Assembly: GCA_907165065.1 (NCBI GenBank)
Contig: OU015524.1
Span: forward strand, 37,205,295-37,269,294
Length of the DNA stretch: 64,000 bases
Direction of reading: 5' to 3'
Origin: Caprimulgus europaeus
Lineage: Eukaryota; Chordata; Aves; Caprimulgiformes; Caprimulgidae
The notes beneath the pieces were generated by a model that saw only the letters and a program-made list of their open reading frames with translations, was not told the origin of the DNA and made no database searches. The translations under genes and the position numbers were made by a program. Position 1 is the stretch's first letter; each line of letters starts with the position of its first letter. Shown here one piece after another: positions 36,392 to 51,335 of this stretch.

Positions 36392-39300
36392 CTTTATCAG
36401 GACCCCTGCACATCATCTGGCCCAGCTCTTTGTGGTCCTCAGGTGCTGTATTCTTTTGGAAGGAGCAGTCCCTGGAGTGAGCTGCCCTCTCATCTGCACC
36501 CAGCTTTCATCTCAAAAGAAAATTTCAATCTAAAAGGTTTCAGAAACAAGTCACTATACCATACCTGTTGTTTTGACAATCGGGGCATCTGGATCTAGGA
36601 TGAAGTTATTTGAGCATAAGGTATGCTGTGTTTGAAGGTAGTGAACAGGGTTCCTATCTCCTACCTCATAACGATCATTCTTAATACAGTAGATTTTATA
36701 TATAAATCTACATCAAAACTTATTTTGCCAACTTATTTTTTATTTTCTTCTCTTTTGGCAGGTAATGGCAATTATTAACATTTAATTTTCAAAATCTTAT
36801 ATAAAGACATCATACAGTTGAGTCCTGAGGAAATTTCACTCTTTCAGCTCTGCTCCAACAATGAGCTACATTCATGCAGTAAGAGGGAATTAGTTATATT
36901 AAACATCAACATATAATAGTGTAATTCTTAAAAAATAGTCTTAAAACCATGGTTGTGCAGTGTCAGTAGCCATAATTCCCCATCCTGGGCTGGGAATGTA
37001 GCCTCTCATGAGGAACAGGAATGGTAACAGTAATTTTGAGTCCATTTGGGCCTCTGCAGATTTTTTATGATTGGATGAGAGTGGACTCTCCTCCATAATC
37101 AGGAAGATACTCAGAGTTGTATCTGGTGTGGTTTGAAAGATTTAACATTTTGATAGATGGCTTTTTAACATGAGAGAAATGATTACTAGCAATTGAAGGA
37201 TACACACATGAAGGAATAGGAAGATTTTACTTTAAACATCATGAAAATAAGCATGAGTACATGACAAAACTGATGGGGGAAATATTAGGCTGAATAGTCT
37301 GGGAAGAATTCCTACCAGTGAGTTTTATGGAACATTCTTAGAGGTAGTGGTGGGATCTGTATTACTTGAGTTATCTAAAGTCGAACTCACCCTCCCCCCA
37401 ACTCTGAAAACCTGTAGGAAACAGCCTAACAGCGTTTCCATCCACAGCCCTTGATTTATGTACAGCTAGTCTCCATCTTCTAGAGCCACAGAGCTTGAAA
37501 GCAAGCAGAGACTCTTTCATGCTTACCTCGACTCTGCACCACACAAAAGGCTCTTTGTAGGAAGACACTGTACAGTACTCTATATCCTAAGGCACTTAGG
37601 AGCTGCTAAAGAAGTGAAATGCCAAACTGTAAAATTCAAGAGGAGATTTTTCTTAGGGCCACCCCTATCTCCATAATAACAGTAATTCAGCAAAACACAT
37701 TTTGTAAACTAAAGAATACTTTGTGGCAGAATGCTTTACTTTCAAACTCTCTCTAACTTCATTTTTTAGAGGGAGCAGACGAGTCAAAGTGAGTACTTTC
37801 AGCATTCCTTAAAATCAGAGGCATTTCCCTCAACTGAAAGTGACATAGATGTCTTGTACTACTGAGGACAGGATTAAGGGAACATCATGTTCTTCTATTG
37901 GTACAAAACATACTCAGTCTGTGGTTGACACATCTGTCTTTATTTTAGGCAAAGTAGAGTCTTGATGGCTTTTCCTTTCCTTCATCTCAGAGATAGATGC
38001 TCTTTAACTGAAACTTTACCGGCAGAAGCAAACAGCATTACCAGAATCTAAACCAGAGGTCAGTCTGCATTTGAGCTGCAGCCACTTTGCCAGGGACAGT
38101 TTATTTTGGATTTAGCACTGTACAGTAAGTTTTTCAAGATCTCAGCTGAGCTAGGAGATCTTTGCATGCATAAAGTGGCCTGTAAGTGCATTGTTGAGTC
38201 TGTTCTAAAGCAAATTAAATAAATTACTTGTTTAGAGGTCAATCTAGCATACTCTGAAAGGTGAAACACACACTGTTCAGGTTAAGCGTGTGGTTCATTA
38301 TCATGCCAGGACATGAGTTGGGTGTTTTTGGAATACTGTCCTTATTTATCTAATGGTAGTTATACAGAAAAATATTATTAGTTTTGCCTTTAAATCATTC
38401 TGAACAAGGCGTCTCTCTTTATACTTGACAGCAGAAAAGGGAGTAACTTGCCATAGTGTGCAGGTATTTTTGTTCCCTACTGGAAGCAGTGACAATAACT
38501 GCCCAATTGTTTATGTTTAGTGCAATGAGAGAAGAAAAAAACAAAGTTAAGTATCTAAAAATGTCACATCCACTTGAAAATTAAAAAAAAAAAGGAAAGG
38601 GACCATCTCTTCTACTAACTCCTGTTTTCTAAATTCAGTCAGAGCACCATCTTAAGTTGCAGAAATGGAGAAACTGGAAAAATCCCAGATGTATATCCAG
38701 TGTTCAATTACATGGCAACACCAGTAGCTTCATTAACACAGCTGTGTCAATAGTGGGGAGAAAGTTGGGAGAAGTATCTTTTGGCAATGCTAGTCTTTTG
38801 GAAAACTCTGAGAATCTTTTAATATCAAGATGAAAATCATATGTTAGGTTTAAAAAAGGTGAAGCAATATTTAAAAATAATTCCTCTTTAAATACACAAA
38901 GGATCTTGAAAACAGTGCAACATCATATGTCAGGATATGAAAGGTGGTCGTTTAGGTTTCTGAAAGAGCTTTGGCATCAATTTATCAATATTTAGAAGGG
39001 TTAGGCTTTAATGTATTTTTAATTTCTGAGATTAAATATAATATCAGAGATGGCAAGATGAGACAAAATCTTGGGTTTGTAAATATGCAATCACATTAAT
39101 TCCTCTTAAATATAATCTTTAGAGCCATCCTTTCTTTCTTCTTTCTGGATTTCTCCAAAATAAGATACATGTCAGAAATAAGAGTAAACTCTCTCTGCCT
39201 GCATATTTTTCTGTGTCTAATTCAGTCCCTAAATGCCACTGCCATGGACAAATAGTAAAATATAAATAAGAAAAAAGTCCACCTATAAATAGGGACTATA

Positions 39301-39506
39301 AATTTTGTGTTTAATCCTACTCAAGACAGCATCAACACCCATTCTGTGCTCTATGCTCTTTGTAAGAGCATATATCATAGAAGCAAGGAGAATCAATGTC
39401 AGGCTAGTTTCCAAGGAATCTGCGCTGCCCAACATAGTGGAGAGACAACACCCAGATATTTTGGCTTCTTTTCATTGCAAGTCTCTCAGGAATTAACTGG
39501 GTTGCA

Positions 39507-39566
39507 AGGAGGAACCTTGTAACCCAAGGTTCCTCCTATGTGAGCATTAGGAGGAACCCTGCAACC
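39507..39566. repeat. Hairpin plus direct-repeat cluster (AGGAGGAACC motif)
   Basis: AGGAGGAACCTTG at 39507-39519 is followed, after a 5-nt loop, by its exact reverse complement at 39525-39537. A second direct copy, aggaggaaccctgcaacc at 39549-39566, matches 39507-39524 at 16 of 18 positions. The same motif therefore appears forward, reversed and forward within 60 bp. Origin and function unknown. Confidence 0.7.
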
Positions 39567-41198
39567 TCTCTGAGTCTTCCTCCTTTTCCATGTGGATTTT
39601 ATTTATCTGAGAGACACTCACTATTTCTACTCTATCTTCATGGAAATAATTTCAAAGGCACTAAAGGCTTGTGTTGTTAGGTTTAGGTCTGCAACCCCGG
39701 GTGAAGACAATGGCAACCCGGTCCTATCCTGGCCAAAATGAATGCATTCTCAGTTACCTGATGGCAGATGGGCAGAGCATAGATGTGTACAACTGCAACC
39801 CAAACCATAGTGTAAATGAAGCCTAGAAGTAGCAGTAATTTACAAAGGAACTGTGTCTGTCACATCTTTAACACCACTATGCTGAGAATAACATAGAACA
39901 AAAACAAAAATACAAGCTTCCAGTAAAACCCTAGAGATTATGGATCCTGAAGGAAACTGATAAAACTGAAGACATCACTGAATCCCTAGAGAAGTGTGGG
40001 ATTCAAAACACTGTATTCTCAGTATTGCCCTATTGATTAACTGTAGCTAGTTCTCTCACTAGGAGCTTGAAATTTCAACAGCTCTTTTCAATTTTTTCCA
40101 TACATTGTGCAATAAACCCTAGCACCTGGCCATTATTTCAGCATAACTGCAAGGATCAAGTGTCTAAAAGACAGGAGTTTTAACGGCGCTGCTATGCCAG
40201 TCTTTCTTTTTCTTTTCTGCCATCAGACCTAGTCCATGGCAGCCTTAAGGTCTGCACAATAGAGACAGCACACAGTGGTCATTTCAACTGAAAGCCTTCC
40301 ACTGCCTTTGTATTTAGTTAAGAGATTGCAGCTGTAAACAAAACATTGTCTTGAACCTTCTTTTTTTTTTTTTTCCTTGTCCTTTCAAAAACACAGAGGG
40401 GGAATATAAGCTCTGATTTTAATAAGTAGTCAATAATTGCCCAGACTACAAAGAAACATAAAACCCCTAAATAATAGAATTTAAACCCATTATAATAATT
40501 GTTCCAGTTACAAACATCACTTTATTCATTTGTCACTCACAGTTGTTTTTCACTTGCAATATTGCTCACTAGTAGCACTCAGGCTTTCCAAATGCATTGG
40601 AATGATAATTTAATGGCACTGCAATTAAACACTTCCAACATATTTAAAAACTCTTGAAATGGCTTATATACCTGCTTTATCTTCTCACAGATGACAGCAA
40701 GTCATGTCACAACATCACACTTCAAAGCAGAAAGCATTTTTAATGGATGATAATACCATAGTAGGAACCAACAATAGTAATGAATTTAGATATCTTAATT
40801 ATAAAATTTGAAATTGTAAAGCTATTCCTTGGAAAATTTGCATTCTTTTATGTTGTGCAATATTTTCAGAATAGCCTACATTTACATCTAAAAGTTATCT
40901 GAAAATAAAAAGAATCCTAATTGTATAATATATTTCACCTCTGTCCCACCTGTCATAGCCTATACAGAGAAGAGGAAAAAAAAGCTTTCATGTTTGTTCA
41001 GCATCACTTTACTCTCTTTTCTATTGTAATAACATAATCATTTTGAAATTCTGTTTTCAACAAGCTGAACAGGATTGACCTACTATCCTTAACAACTGAA
41101 ACTTGTTTTAAAAGTAAACACATATCACCATTCCTCCACCACTTCTATGAGTAGAAATGCAGACCATCTCACTGGAGAACAAAGAAATTAAGGCCTAG

Positions 41199-41252
41199 GA
41201 TAAAAAAAACAAACAAACAAAAAAGCAAAACAAAAAAAAACCCAAAAAACAA
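41199..41252 (+). repeat. A-rich low-complexity tract with (CAAA)n
   Basis: A run of A, then AACAAACAAAC units and further A runs separated by C or G. Simple repeat; no retroposed copy was recognised upstream. Confidence 0.7.
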
Positions 41253-42260
41253 GGCAAGACCCAGCCCTTTCTTTCATTCCTATACTGAAACAATGCTGTA
41301 AGAAATAGGGACATAATACACTGAAAACAAGAATAATTTCACTTGTCAGCAAGAAGTCTGACATGAGCCTGAACATTTATGACAGACAATAATGAACTCT
41401 GTGAGGGTGAACAGAGATTCAGGCGAGTGTTTGCAGAAGATAAAAGGGAAAGCCATTGGTCAATAAGATAGCAAATTACTTGACTAAGTGTAGTTACATA
41501 CTTAATTACTTTACTGTAAAGGAGTGTAATATGAGTAAAACAGGAACTCATCAGAGTTAGGTAGGTTGTCTGTTTGTTTTAAAGCAATAATTAATTATCT
41601 TTCATTAGAAAGATACTGGAAGTTCTTGTAACCTCAAATCATATTTTTTTCAGCACATTAACTAAAAGTGTTCCTGATTTCAGCTACAGCCCATTTCTCA
41701 AATGGCTGTCTTTGAAGCACCTGCATCTGGAGATGAAGCAGCTCTCAAAAAGAGAGTCAGGATGTTTGAAAACAAATAGCCTGTAAATCTATTTGCAGCT
41801 TAGCACCTGGAGCAGCATCATTCACCTAGCAGATTTTAAAAGTATTTTTAAAACCAATAAAAATAAGGTGTTATGCTAATTCAGAGGCAAAAGATGCTAT
41901 AAGAAGTGTGAAGCATGTTTTACCTTTGAAGTGTTTGAGTCTTGTGTGGGACTTGGTCTTATGAACTCCCAACACTAAAAATGAATTGTATTTTCTTTCG
42001 AATTGATGGGAAGATAAACTATTGTAAACTAGTTTCACCATAATTTTGATAGAGGCCAGGTTCTCAAGGATTTTATGAGCAATTTCCTCTGTACTCCGAA
42101 ACAATTCCTGCTGTATTTGCAAAAGTAGTATTAGGCTACCTCTGGTACATAAAAAATACTGAAAAATTGATATAACTTTTTGGTTACAAAGTATTTGCAT
42201 TCTGACTCTCAGAGAACAACTTCCAACAAAACAGTTGTTCATTTGGTGGTTGCAGTTGTT

Positions 42261-42416
42261 TTAGAGGAGAACATTATCACTGTCATGAAGGACTGGTGGA
42301 TTAACAAGGGGTTCGTCATCAAAGGTGAAGTTAAAGCGGCCAGAAGTAGTTTTGCAGTGTACTCTTTACCCTTTTGTTTGCCTTTTTTTGGAGTCATTCT
42401 CACGGCAAGTTTCATA
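42261..42416 (-). other. Coding-looking tract, unknown; broken by a stop
   Basis: Reading the minus strand from 42416 (just after an AG), the frame gives YETCRENDSKKRQTKG, then a TAA at 42366-42368, then 34 more open codons including SGRFNFTFDDEPLVNPP and VLHDSDNVLL, before a TAA at 42261-42263. In the second part nearly every codon ends in C or T, a pattern typical of real coding sequence. I do not recognise the protein. It may be a decayed exon or processed pseudogene, or chance. Other frames on both strands are open here too. Confidence 0.25.
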
Positions 42417-45400
42417 CTGGTAGGTATTAATATACATCCCTTCCAAAACCTATATTTACAACCAAAATTACATTTAACTCTTTGTAGTGGAGGATGAGAA
42501 AAGAAAATAAGCATAGCATTCTTGGTTTTAGCGAGACTTAATCAGAAATAGAAGGTTATAGGATTAAAAATGAGGAGAAAAAAAGCTACTAATGTTGTGT
42601 TTTCCCAAATTACTCAAATGCTTAGGACTAAAAGTTTTTCCCATATCACATTTTATTTGTAAAACTATCTACTTGCTTTCAGAAGGACCACTGAAGAATA
42701 GATTATTTGAGACTGCAAGGAAAAGTAACAGGTACTGAGAATGACTCCTTATTTGGTTTTGTATAGCCCCTTGTACACATTTCCCACCTAACTAACTGTA
42801 ATGATAAGTCATGGGTGTGTTAGCCATGTAGTGAAGTGTGAAGGGATGTCCTCACATGTGTGTCTGTAGCTCAAGAAGTGAGACCTGACAATGGCCTGTG
42901 CAGCTTACTTGTACCTTCCCAGTGGGCAAGCATGAACCATTTTTCCAGTGTTACATTGCTAATGCACATCTACACAGAGCTCATCAAGCAGCATTCAGTC
43001 CATTGTTTTGAACTGTATTTAGATCAAGATGGAAGTTATCATTTCTTTTTCTACGCATGCTATGTATATGTCTATGCTAAGTAACTTTTTATTTATCCAT
43101 TTGTCTTGCTTTTATTACTGCTGGTTTAATTCCATAACTGCCAGATATACAGTTGAGGCAATACTAAACTCAGAGACACATGCACCCATTTAGTAGCACA
43201 GATGCAGAGGCCAGAGCATACAAGCTGCTAACAGCTTTTAAAGCTAGTCCCATTACCAGAAGAGCTGAGGACTCCAGGCTACACCATTATGGTGATCTTA
43301 AAAGAATATATCATCGTTATGGAGGGCAGCCTAAAACTCAGGGGTGACAGAATGTCTTGTCAGCAATACTTAAATGCAGCTTGCAAGGGCTTCAGTTGGG
43401 AATGAACTTGATGAGAATGCACTCAAGTCTCAAAGGCATCATGTTGTTAATGGAAGTAAAAGTCTCAGGAATAAGCACAGGGGTAATAGGAGGCAGGAAG
43501 TGCTGGATCTTCAATATCAGCATTTGCAATTTGACTTGCAGCTTGTTCTGAAAAACAACTCTTAGAGACTCCAGGACACCGCAAAGGAGAGCTCTGCATA
43601 AGCAATCTCTACATTTCTGAATATAAGTGATGACTTTGGGAAAAAATAAGGGCAGAGATGATCAACAAGAGTTTGGCTTGATATATTGCAGACTGAACTA
43701 TCAATTTCAGACTAAATATGTGGAAATTATCATAAAAGCCTGCAGATGGACATCAGCTGGACTAAACATAAGCAGTAAAATAACCTCACAGAAATGAGGG
43801 ATGGATAATATCCACCTGCCTGAAGTATCATAAATTTATTCATGTATTCTTTCAGAGAACAAATTCAGAGCTCCACTACTCTCCACACATATTAGCTCCA
43901 GTATATATATTTATTTGTACCTGAAGAATGGAACTAGACTCTCTGCTGGGTGCCAGATATGTTTGGAAGGCTACATACAGATGGCCGCCACACTCCAATG
44001 TGCAACAGGCTGTGGGGAATGTGCAGAAGCTCTTTATTAGTAGACAAGAAAATGTTAGGAAACACTGAGGTCGCTGACGAGTCTCAGTGACAACACATCA
44101 CTTTTCTTCCCTCCTTTTTCTCTCTCATTCTTTTTCTCAAATAATAATTGTGCTAGATATTTTTAGTGGCTGTATTTGGTCTCCTAAGGTCAAAGGCCTT
44201 GAGAATGGATGGCATGCAGGCAGTCATAAATTCTTGAACAAAACCCACCAAATATTTTTGAGTCACAAGCAGTTTTCAGAGCTGGCTGCACAAATTTTCC
44301 ACAGCACAAGAGAATACATGCTGTTCATCCATATTAATTTAAAATGGATTTATTATATGTTATCCTTGTAACAACAGCTTCTATATATTTACCACTCTTC
44401 ATACTATCCACCAAAATATTTATATAATAGATCATTGTCTTCCAGTCAAGGACTTTGCATTTGAAAGAGAAAATAAAAATACTTATAAATAATTGGGGTT
44501 GTAGAGATGACTTGCAGCTCTACATAATGCATTATAGCAACTGACTTTGTTTTGGGAACGAAAAACAAACATCAAGGTTTGCTTTTCAGAAACACTTGGC
44601 AGAAAATAACCTTTCATTCCCAAAACAATGGAGAGTTATGATTTTAATTTAGGTTTTCTGTTTACTTCTGTTTCAAAGTAGATCTCCAGAAAACAGGGTA
44701 TCTGTAAAATATATTGAATATTTTCAACTGAAAATGTATGCTGGAGTATTGGCAGAGCTTATATCCCATAAATGCGGACTCAGTTCTTGCACCCTCACAC
44801 CTCAGGAACCTCAGACGAGACTCTCAGAGGTTGTATTCCACTTCTAACAGAACAGCTGAAATGAAAACCCACTTCTGAACATCTCCCTTAGATGCCTCAT
44901 ACACCAATGTGCTCGCTAAACCTCCTTAGCTGTTTGTTGGCTTCCCACCAGCATTGTGTAATGCTCTTCCCACAGTGTCTACTGCTTTGCCTGCTTTTCT
45001 GTCAGTTTTCCTTCTGAAGTTTATTTTTTCTTTTCTCAGTCTCTCTTTATAAACCCAATCTCCAGAGTAACATACTTCTCATGTGCTTTCAGACTGTGTT
45101 CTTGTGATGTCCAGGATGTATTAGTTTCCCATGGTAAGCAAGCTAATATCTTGAACCAGTGGTCTCTGTTATTTTTTGTTTGTTTGGCTTTTTAAAAAAT
45201 GCTATACAGCAATATAGAAGGCCGGAGAGATGACTTTCAGTCTGGGTAAAACTAGGTGATGGTGCTATCTTAGAAGAAGCAACCAAAAGATGTAGAGAGA
45301 CCACTGTCCCTTTAAATAAGCTAATACTTGATTTATATAACCTAATAAATTCCTGTAGACTTGAGAGAGCTATGATGATACAGACTGTATGAATTTGTTC

Positions 45401-48400
45401 TAAAAAGAGGTATTTTCCTGTATGTTTTCTCAAAACACAAAATCCTTTAGGGCTTCTTTGTTCACACTCTACATGCAATGGCAGAAAAACAGATCTTTCT
45501 CCAATATTTCCATCTTTCTACATGCTTTTCCTACAGACTTGTCCCAGCTGAACACACTCTTGGTGGTTCAGCAGCATGAAATACATCCCTCCTGGCGGAG
45601 GAAGCTTTTGCTGATACTTTGCTGCAGCACAGATAATTACCCGGGAGATGCAGGCTGAAGCTTCTCTAGCTCCATGCTGAATTAAATGTTTCATCATCTA
45701 CACATCTCAGATTTAATTATGTCTTGTTTTTTTATTTTACTGCCAAAAAACTGAGAAAGAGTTTTTGAGGAGTTGTTAGTTAATCAGTACGCAAGGTTTG
45801 CCTACTCAGTTTTGCAGACTGAGTTTACAGCATGATCATTAGTGATACCGGATTACATAAAATCTAGACAGTTATGTACTTTTGAGGTGCTTCATCTGTG
45901 GGGAAAAAAAAAGTTTTAATAATTACTTCATCAATCTTTAGTGATTTGTCTAGCCTGGACAGCCTTGCAGCAATTTGCCCCAAAACAGGCAGTTAGAATA
46001 AAATATTTGTTGAATACTTTATAACAAGTATTTCTTAATAATATGCAAACACTTTTATATTGCATGTCAGAGCTGCACTGAGATGCTTTTATGAGGGAGA
46101 TGCAGCTTGGTTTTGATTTTTTTTTTCTTTAAATTGGGAGATTATGCTTAATTTATGCTTAGGTTGTAATTCAAGTTTTGACTAAAATTAGGAATTGAGG
46201 TTAGATTTTTGATATGTAAAACTACTGGAACTGATCAGTAGTTAGCTGGTTGCATGTGGTAAATGTGTAAGATATAGTTAATGGGTGCCCAATTTTCACT
46301 GATTTTATTTTAAAAGGAGCATTAGAAGTACAGTCAGTGTTGTATAAGGAACTACAAATAAGTAGGAGGTTTTGGTAACTAACTAAAAATCTTTTACCTC
46401 AGATTCCACAAAAAAATGATGTTTGAAGCTTTCTGTTGTCATTCATACTTTTAGCACTGACTGTAGTAAATCAGTCTGTTTGCCTGAACCTGGAGCATAT
46501 CATAAGGTACACTGTGAAACACTGGCTTCTCACAGAACATTTTACCCAAATTTGTTGATCCAGCTGGGGAAACCATATTAAAACATATAGTTTACCATGT
46601 TTCTGCTTGTCTAGATTTGGCAATCAGTGCATTGGCTTCAGCACCTTTTTATTCTGAATTACATCAGTTAGAGCAAACCAAGCAAGTTTTTATTTGGCCT
46701 GATTAAAATTGAGGTCAAACAGAAGTGATTTCTGACCATCTGTATTACACTAGGGGCAAATAAAGCTGTTTTCCCCAAAGAGATAACTTGCTGAAGCAGT
46801 TGATTGATTGAAACTTCCTTCTCACACCTCAGAAAGTGTAGCTTTACAAGATCCCAAAGACAGCTGAAAATTACAGAACTGTCTAGTATGCCATTAAAAC
46901 TATGATTGCCAGTGTGTATGATAAATATATTTTCTTGATATTTTAACAATAATTTATATCAAGTTTGACTCATTTAAAACCAGTATAAAAAGTGCAAAAC
47001 AAAAAAAACCCCATAACCCATATTTATGAATTTGAGGAAATTTGGTATATAGAGTCATAGTAAAAGTAGAATTTCAGTTTAAAATACATTATATTCACAT
47101 TTTCTTGTATAGAAGACAGAAAGACATCTTAATCTGATCAAACATCAGACATAAAGAAAGAAAAGAAACCAAACAAACACATCTTTGAAAAACTAAAGGC
47201 AAAGCTGAGTTGTTTGGTCAGCTTTTACATGCAGTGATATCAGCTGTATCTGACTTTAAAACTACCCTTCTTTCTCTATATGTGATTGGCTATTGTAGAT
47301 GGAAGTACTGTAACACCTTAGAGCTCCCAAAAGAAAAGAGCACAAATTCCATAATGACTTCTCTCATCTCCAATAAATTGTTCACAACAGAGAGAGGTTA
47401 TCATCCACAATACTTTCTTAGGACCTTTTTCCTTTTCCATGAAAAATCTCAAAGACATTTCTGCACACCTTCATTATTTGGGCATTGTGCTCAGGCTTGC
47501 AGCCTCTTCAGCTCAATAAGCTTGGGCTGGGCTTAGGTGCAATTCCTGATGGCAGCACTGTTGTAGCCTAAACTAAACAATTCAGAAAGATTTAACTTTT
47601 GAAAATCAGACTGTTACAGAGCAATTACAAAAACTATGAAACACAAGCTGGCTGACATGTTCTCCAAGCAGACTTCAGGAGACCAGAGAGCACTCCTTTC
47701 TCCCTAGATCAGGATGACTGCAGGAAGAGATCCCATAAAATCACCAGACACAGGAGCCGTCAACAGACACAAGGTTTACAGGCTGATTAGAGTGTACAGC
47801 TCAAATTGTGATATGGCAGAAAAGTGAAAAATCTTCTGTCTGACCTGTGATTAAATTGAAGCTGTAGAAAGCGGATTGTAGATGTGTGATATAATCTGGG
47901 TAGGAAAGAAGAAAAATGCTGAAAATAGTAAGAAAAGTGAAGAAGGAAGCAGGGCAATAGGAGAATATTTGAAGTAAGTGCAATTATTTGAAACACCACT
48001 AAAATATTAAATCTGCTATCCACAGGGCGCAGGGGCAGGGAAAGATAACTCATTATAACTGGACTAGACAGTACATACTTTTAGTCTACCTCTCCAATCA
48101 CATACTCTCTATCTTTTCAGGAGTGAAAAAGAGCAGCAGTATATTTCAGGGTTTGTGAAGGCCATATTAATAACATTCACTGCTCAGTAACTAAATAATG
48201 CTTCCCGTGCAGATGTGATTTGAGACCTGATATTCACATTTAAATAAGAAGACAAATGTTACCTTCAAGAAAAAGCTCAGTTGCTGCACTACCAGACTTA
48301 CTAGAGTAGACAAACTTGACTTTGTCTAAAAACGTTCTGGGAAAACAAATTCTACTGAAGCACAATGCTATTTATGTAGTATCTACATCTCTAATAGAGT

Positions 48401-51335
48401 TATAAGGGGTATATTATTATCTGCTGAAAACAAGCAGAAAGGTAAACAAAGGGTCCAGAGGAAAACCCCTCAGAATGGATTTACTAGTATAGTCCAAGGG
48501 CAAGAAGACATAATGAGGTCTTCGCAAGGTCTCCTTGAAACTCTCTAATGTGCCTTTTGGATGAACATCCCTCACTGACCTCTCAGGGAATTTGATCATT
48601 TCAAATTATGTTTTGTTTGGATACTTCAGTTATTAATGCAAATAAATTACCTATCCTGCCTCTTAGTGCATTATTTTCTTGGTTTTACCACTGAGCTTCA
48701 ACTTTACAAACCTCTCATTGTTCTTAACTCTTCACCTTGCCCACTATGATTGTAATATTTGTAGATTGTATTTAAGTACAAACTAGAATAAGAGGGCTCC
48801 AGTCCTCCATAGGTCTTGTAGGCATTACTGAAATAACTATTAAGAAACTCAACCAAATTTTTTCAGATCTATACAAGTGAAACAAGACCCCATAGATCTG
48901 TAGGCTAGCTAAGGCTTTTGGGACGTGAGAAAGCAGTCTTAATTTTATCTTGTTTCATTGATTTGAGTTGGGAATCTGACAGTTGCATATGTTTTGCGCC
49001 AGAGATAAATGCTGTGCTTGGCATATTACTCTACATCCATTATTTATCTTAATTGAACTAAAGTCTGTATTTCTTTTGGGACATTAGATTTAGAAAAAAG
49101 GACTAATTGAAGGATACATGAACTATAAAATGTCAGGAGCAGCTGTACAAAATGATAGGAAGTAGAACATTGGGTATTAGCACCAGTTGCTAAATGTCTC
49201 CTAAAACATATGTTAGAAAGAGATATGATAATATAAGAAATATTAAACTATAACTGTTCCAGTAATTTCCAATTGAAATTTCATTGTGATATTTACATAT
49301 GATGTAAAATGAAAAGTCATTCTTTTTGCTTATTGATCGTTTCTAATGCTGTGAAACTGGACACTGTGTGCTTTTCTCTGAAGACAATGAAGAAGTCCAG
49401 AGATTATATATGAGCTATCTGAGCCAGACGCCTAGCCTTTTGCATCTCTTAGACTTTCTTCTGATTTAGGCCACTTCCCTCTCCAGACTCTGCTTCTCAG
49501 AATTTTTCTATATTTTTTATTATTTTTATCTATTGCACAGAAACATACTGCATTCCTCATATATCTAGTTAAACTGTTGCACATAATGGCCTAAATCAAA
49601 GCAAAGAGTGACACAGAGCTGTCAGAAAATGGCCCTTACCAATACAGATTGTACTAATTGCCTATTCCATGGCCAGATGGTGAGGATTCACTTAAAGTTG
49701 GTGAGAAAACTCTTATTAACAAAGGATCTTTCTGGCTGGAGTGTTTGTCCTGGCCACAGTGGGATACATTGCAGATTGAAATAGAACCACTGCATGGTGT
49801 TCTCTGCCAAATTTATGCTGATTTGCTGTACTTGTAATTTAGAAAAATTCAGGACTCCTGCAAACCAGTGTTTAGCTTCCTTCTGCCAAGTGGATAGTTC
49901 ATGAATTTCAGAGTCGTGCACAAGAACATTAGGTGGCATTAAAGAGTACAGCTACTTGCTGTGCTGTTAGTAGCTTTGACTAAAGCAGATGCAGATACAA
50001 GCTTTGTCCCTTTGAAAAACCAGATCCTCTGTGTATACTGCTACTGGCCATTTTTTATACTCCACTCTATTTAGTGTAGCTGTTTAATTTAAAAAAAAAA
50101 TTCTTTCCACTGCATAGCCAAAATGTTTCTGCCTCTGTACTACTGTTAAATATAACTTGGTATCTCACAGTTTTATTTATGAAACTAATAAAGTTGGGGG
50201 TTTTTTGTTGTTGCAGAAGACACACAGGTCTAAATATTTGCATGATAATTCTCTTTTAAAATAATCAATATTGCATATAGAGCTTTACTATTCTGTAATG
50301 GCCAATAAGATGTTGCTATATATACGTATGGAATTTATTCTATAATTATGAATTAAAGTTATGTTGGTTAAATGATGTCTTCTGCTAGTTAGGAATGTCT
50401 AAGATAGGGAAGCGCAGAATTAAATTTGGCCTTGGTGCATGCATTCTTGTATGCTTTGCAATTACACGCATAGCTGATATTTTTCCCACAATATCTCTGC
50501 CTTAGCCAGTGGCTCAGGTGGTTACACTTGTGCCAGTGGATGCAAGATTCTGTCCTTCCAGACTCCTTCTTTCTGTCTGTTGTCCAGTTCTTCTCAAAAC
50601 TGACTGCTTCTCTCATCCTTTGCAGCTCCAGTTATCCTCCCTCTCTACCCACCTTCATGGCAGTTTTTTATCTCCTTCCTGCATTACAGAATTATTGCTA
50701 AATTGCTGGCATATGTGCTTGACCCATTTCAGTATATGCTTGTCAGAACTGCCTTTTTCCTTACCCATCAGCTGCAGATTCAACTGTCTATTTAGAGTTT
50801 ACACTATACATTATAAGCATATAGAGATATGAAAATCAACATCTTTCAGTACAAAAATCTTTCCAATACTTATAATCTGCTTATAATTTCCTGTGAACAC
50901 TGAAAGGAACAGGAAAAAATGACCGTTTCTTTCCAAAATATGAAACTCGATGAAAAGCCTTCAGAACTATGTACTAGAACACAACAGTTATCTAATTTTA
51001 CTTGATTTTACTGTAAATTGGCTGAATAACAAGTTGTTCTTGTAATGTTACTCTCAGAAACAGCTGAACAGTTTTGTCTGAAGTTTTTCTCAAAAAGCAC
51101 AAAAAGCCCAGCTTAAAGTTGCACAAAGGGTGAGAGATGGGCAAAATGACAAGGAGTATCTAATACTGGAAGGAATATCTTTATAACAAGTTGTGCCAAC
51201 AATGCAACTTGTAATAGATTCTCTTATAAGCACGTATACATTGAATACACCTAGGTGTTCATATACAGAATAGAGAGATAATGATGATATTCACTGTTTA
51301 GCAGCAGTAGTTGAAGATAATAAAGAAGAAATAAA

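Larger units (their letters stand above)
36392..51335. other. Long gene-free AT-rich stretch
   Basis: Almost 15 kb without a recognisable gene, RNA gene or dispersed repeat. It contains the repeat/hairpin cluster at 39.5 kb, an A-rich tract at 41.2 kb and a coding-looking minus-strand tract at 42.3 kb. Open frames are otherwise about 60-110 codons, scattered over both strands, without domains. Confidence 0.5.

Noticed and set aside
36093-36480. Two plus-strand open frames near the solo LTR
   Set aside because: The first lies wholly inside the LTR and the second crosses its 3' edge; LTRs of this type carry no gene there.
41199-41252. Possible poly(A) tail of a retroposed gene
   Set aside because: No mRNA-like sequence upstream and no target-site duplication; simple A-rich repeat is enough.
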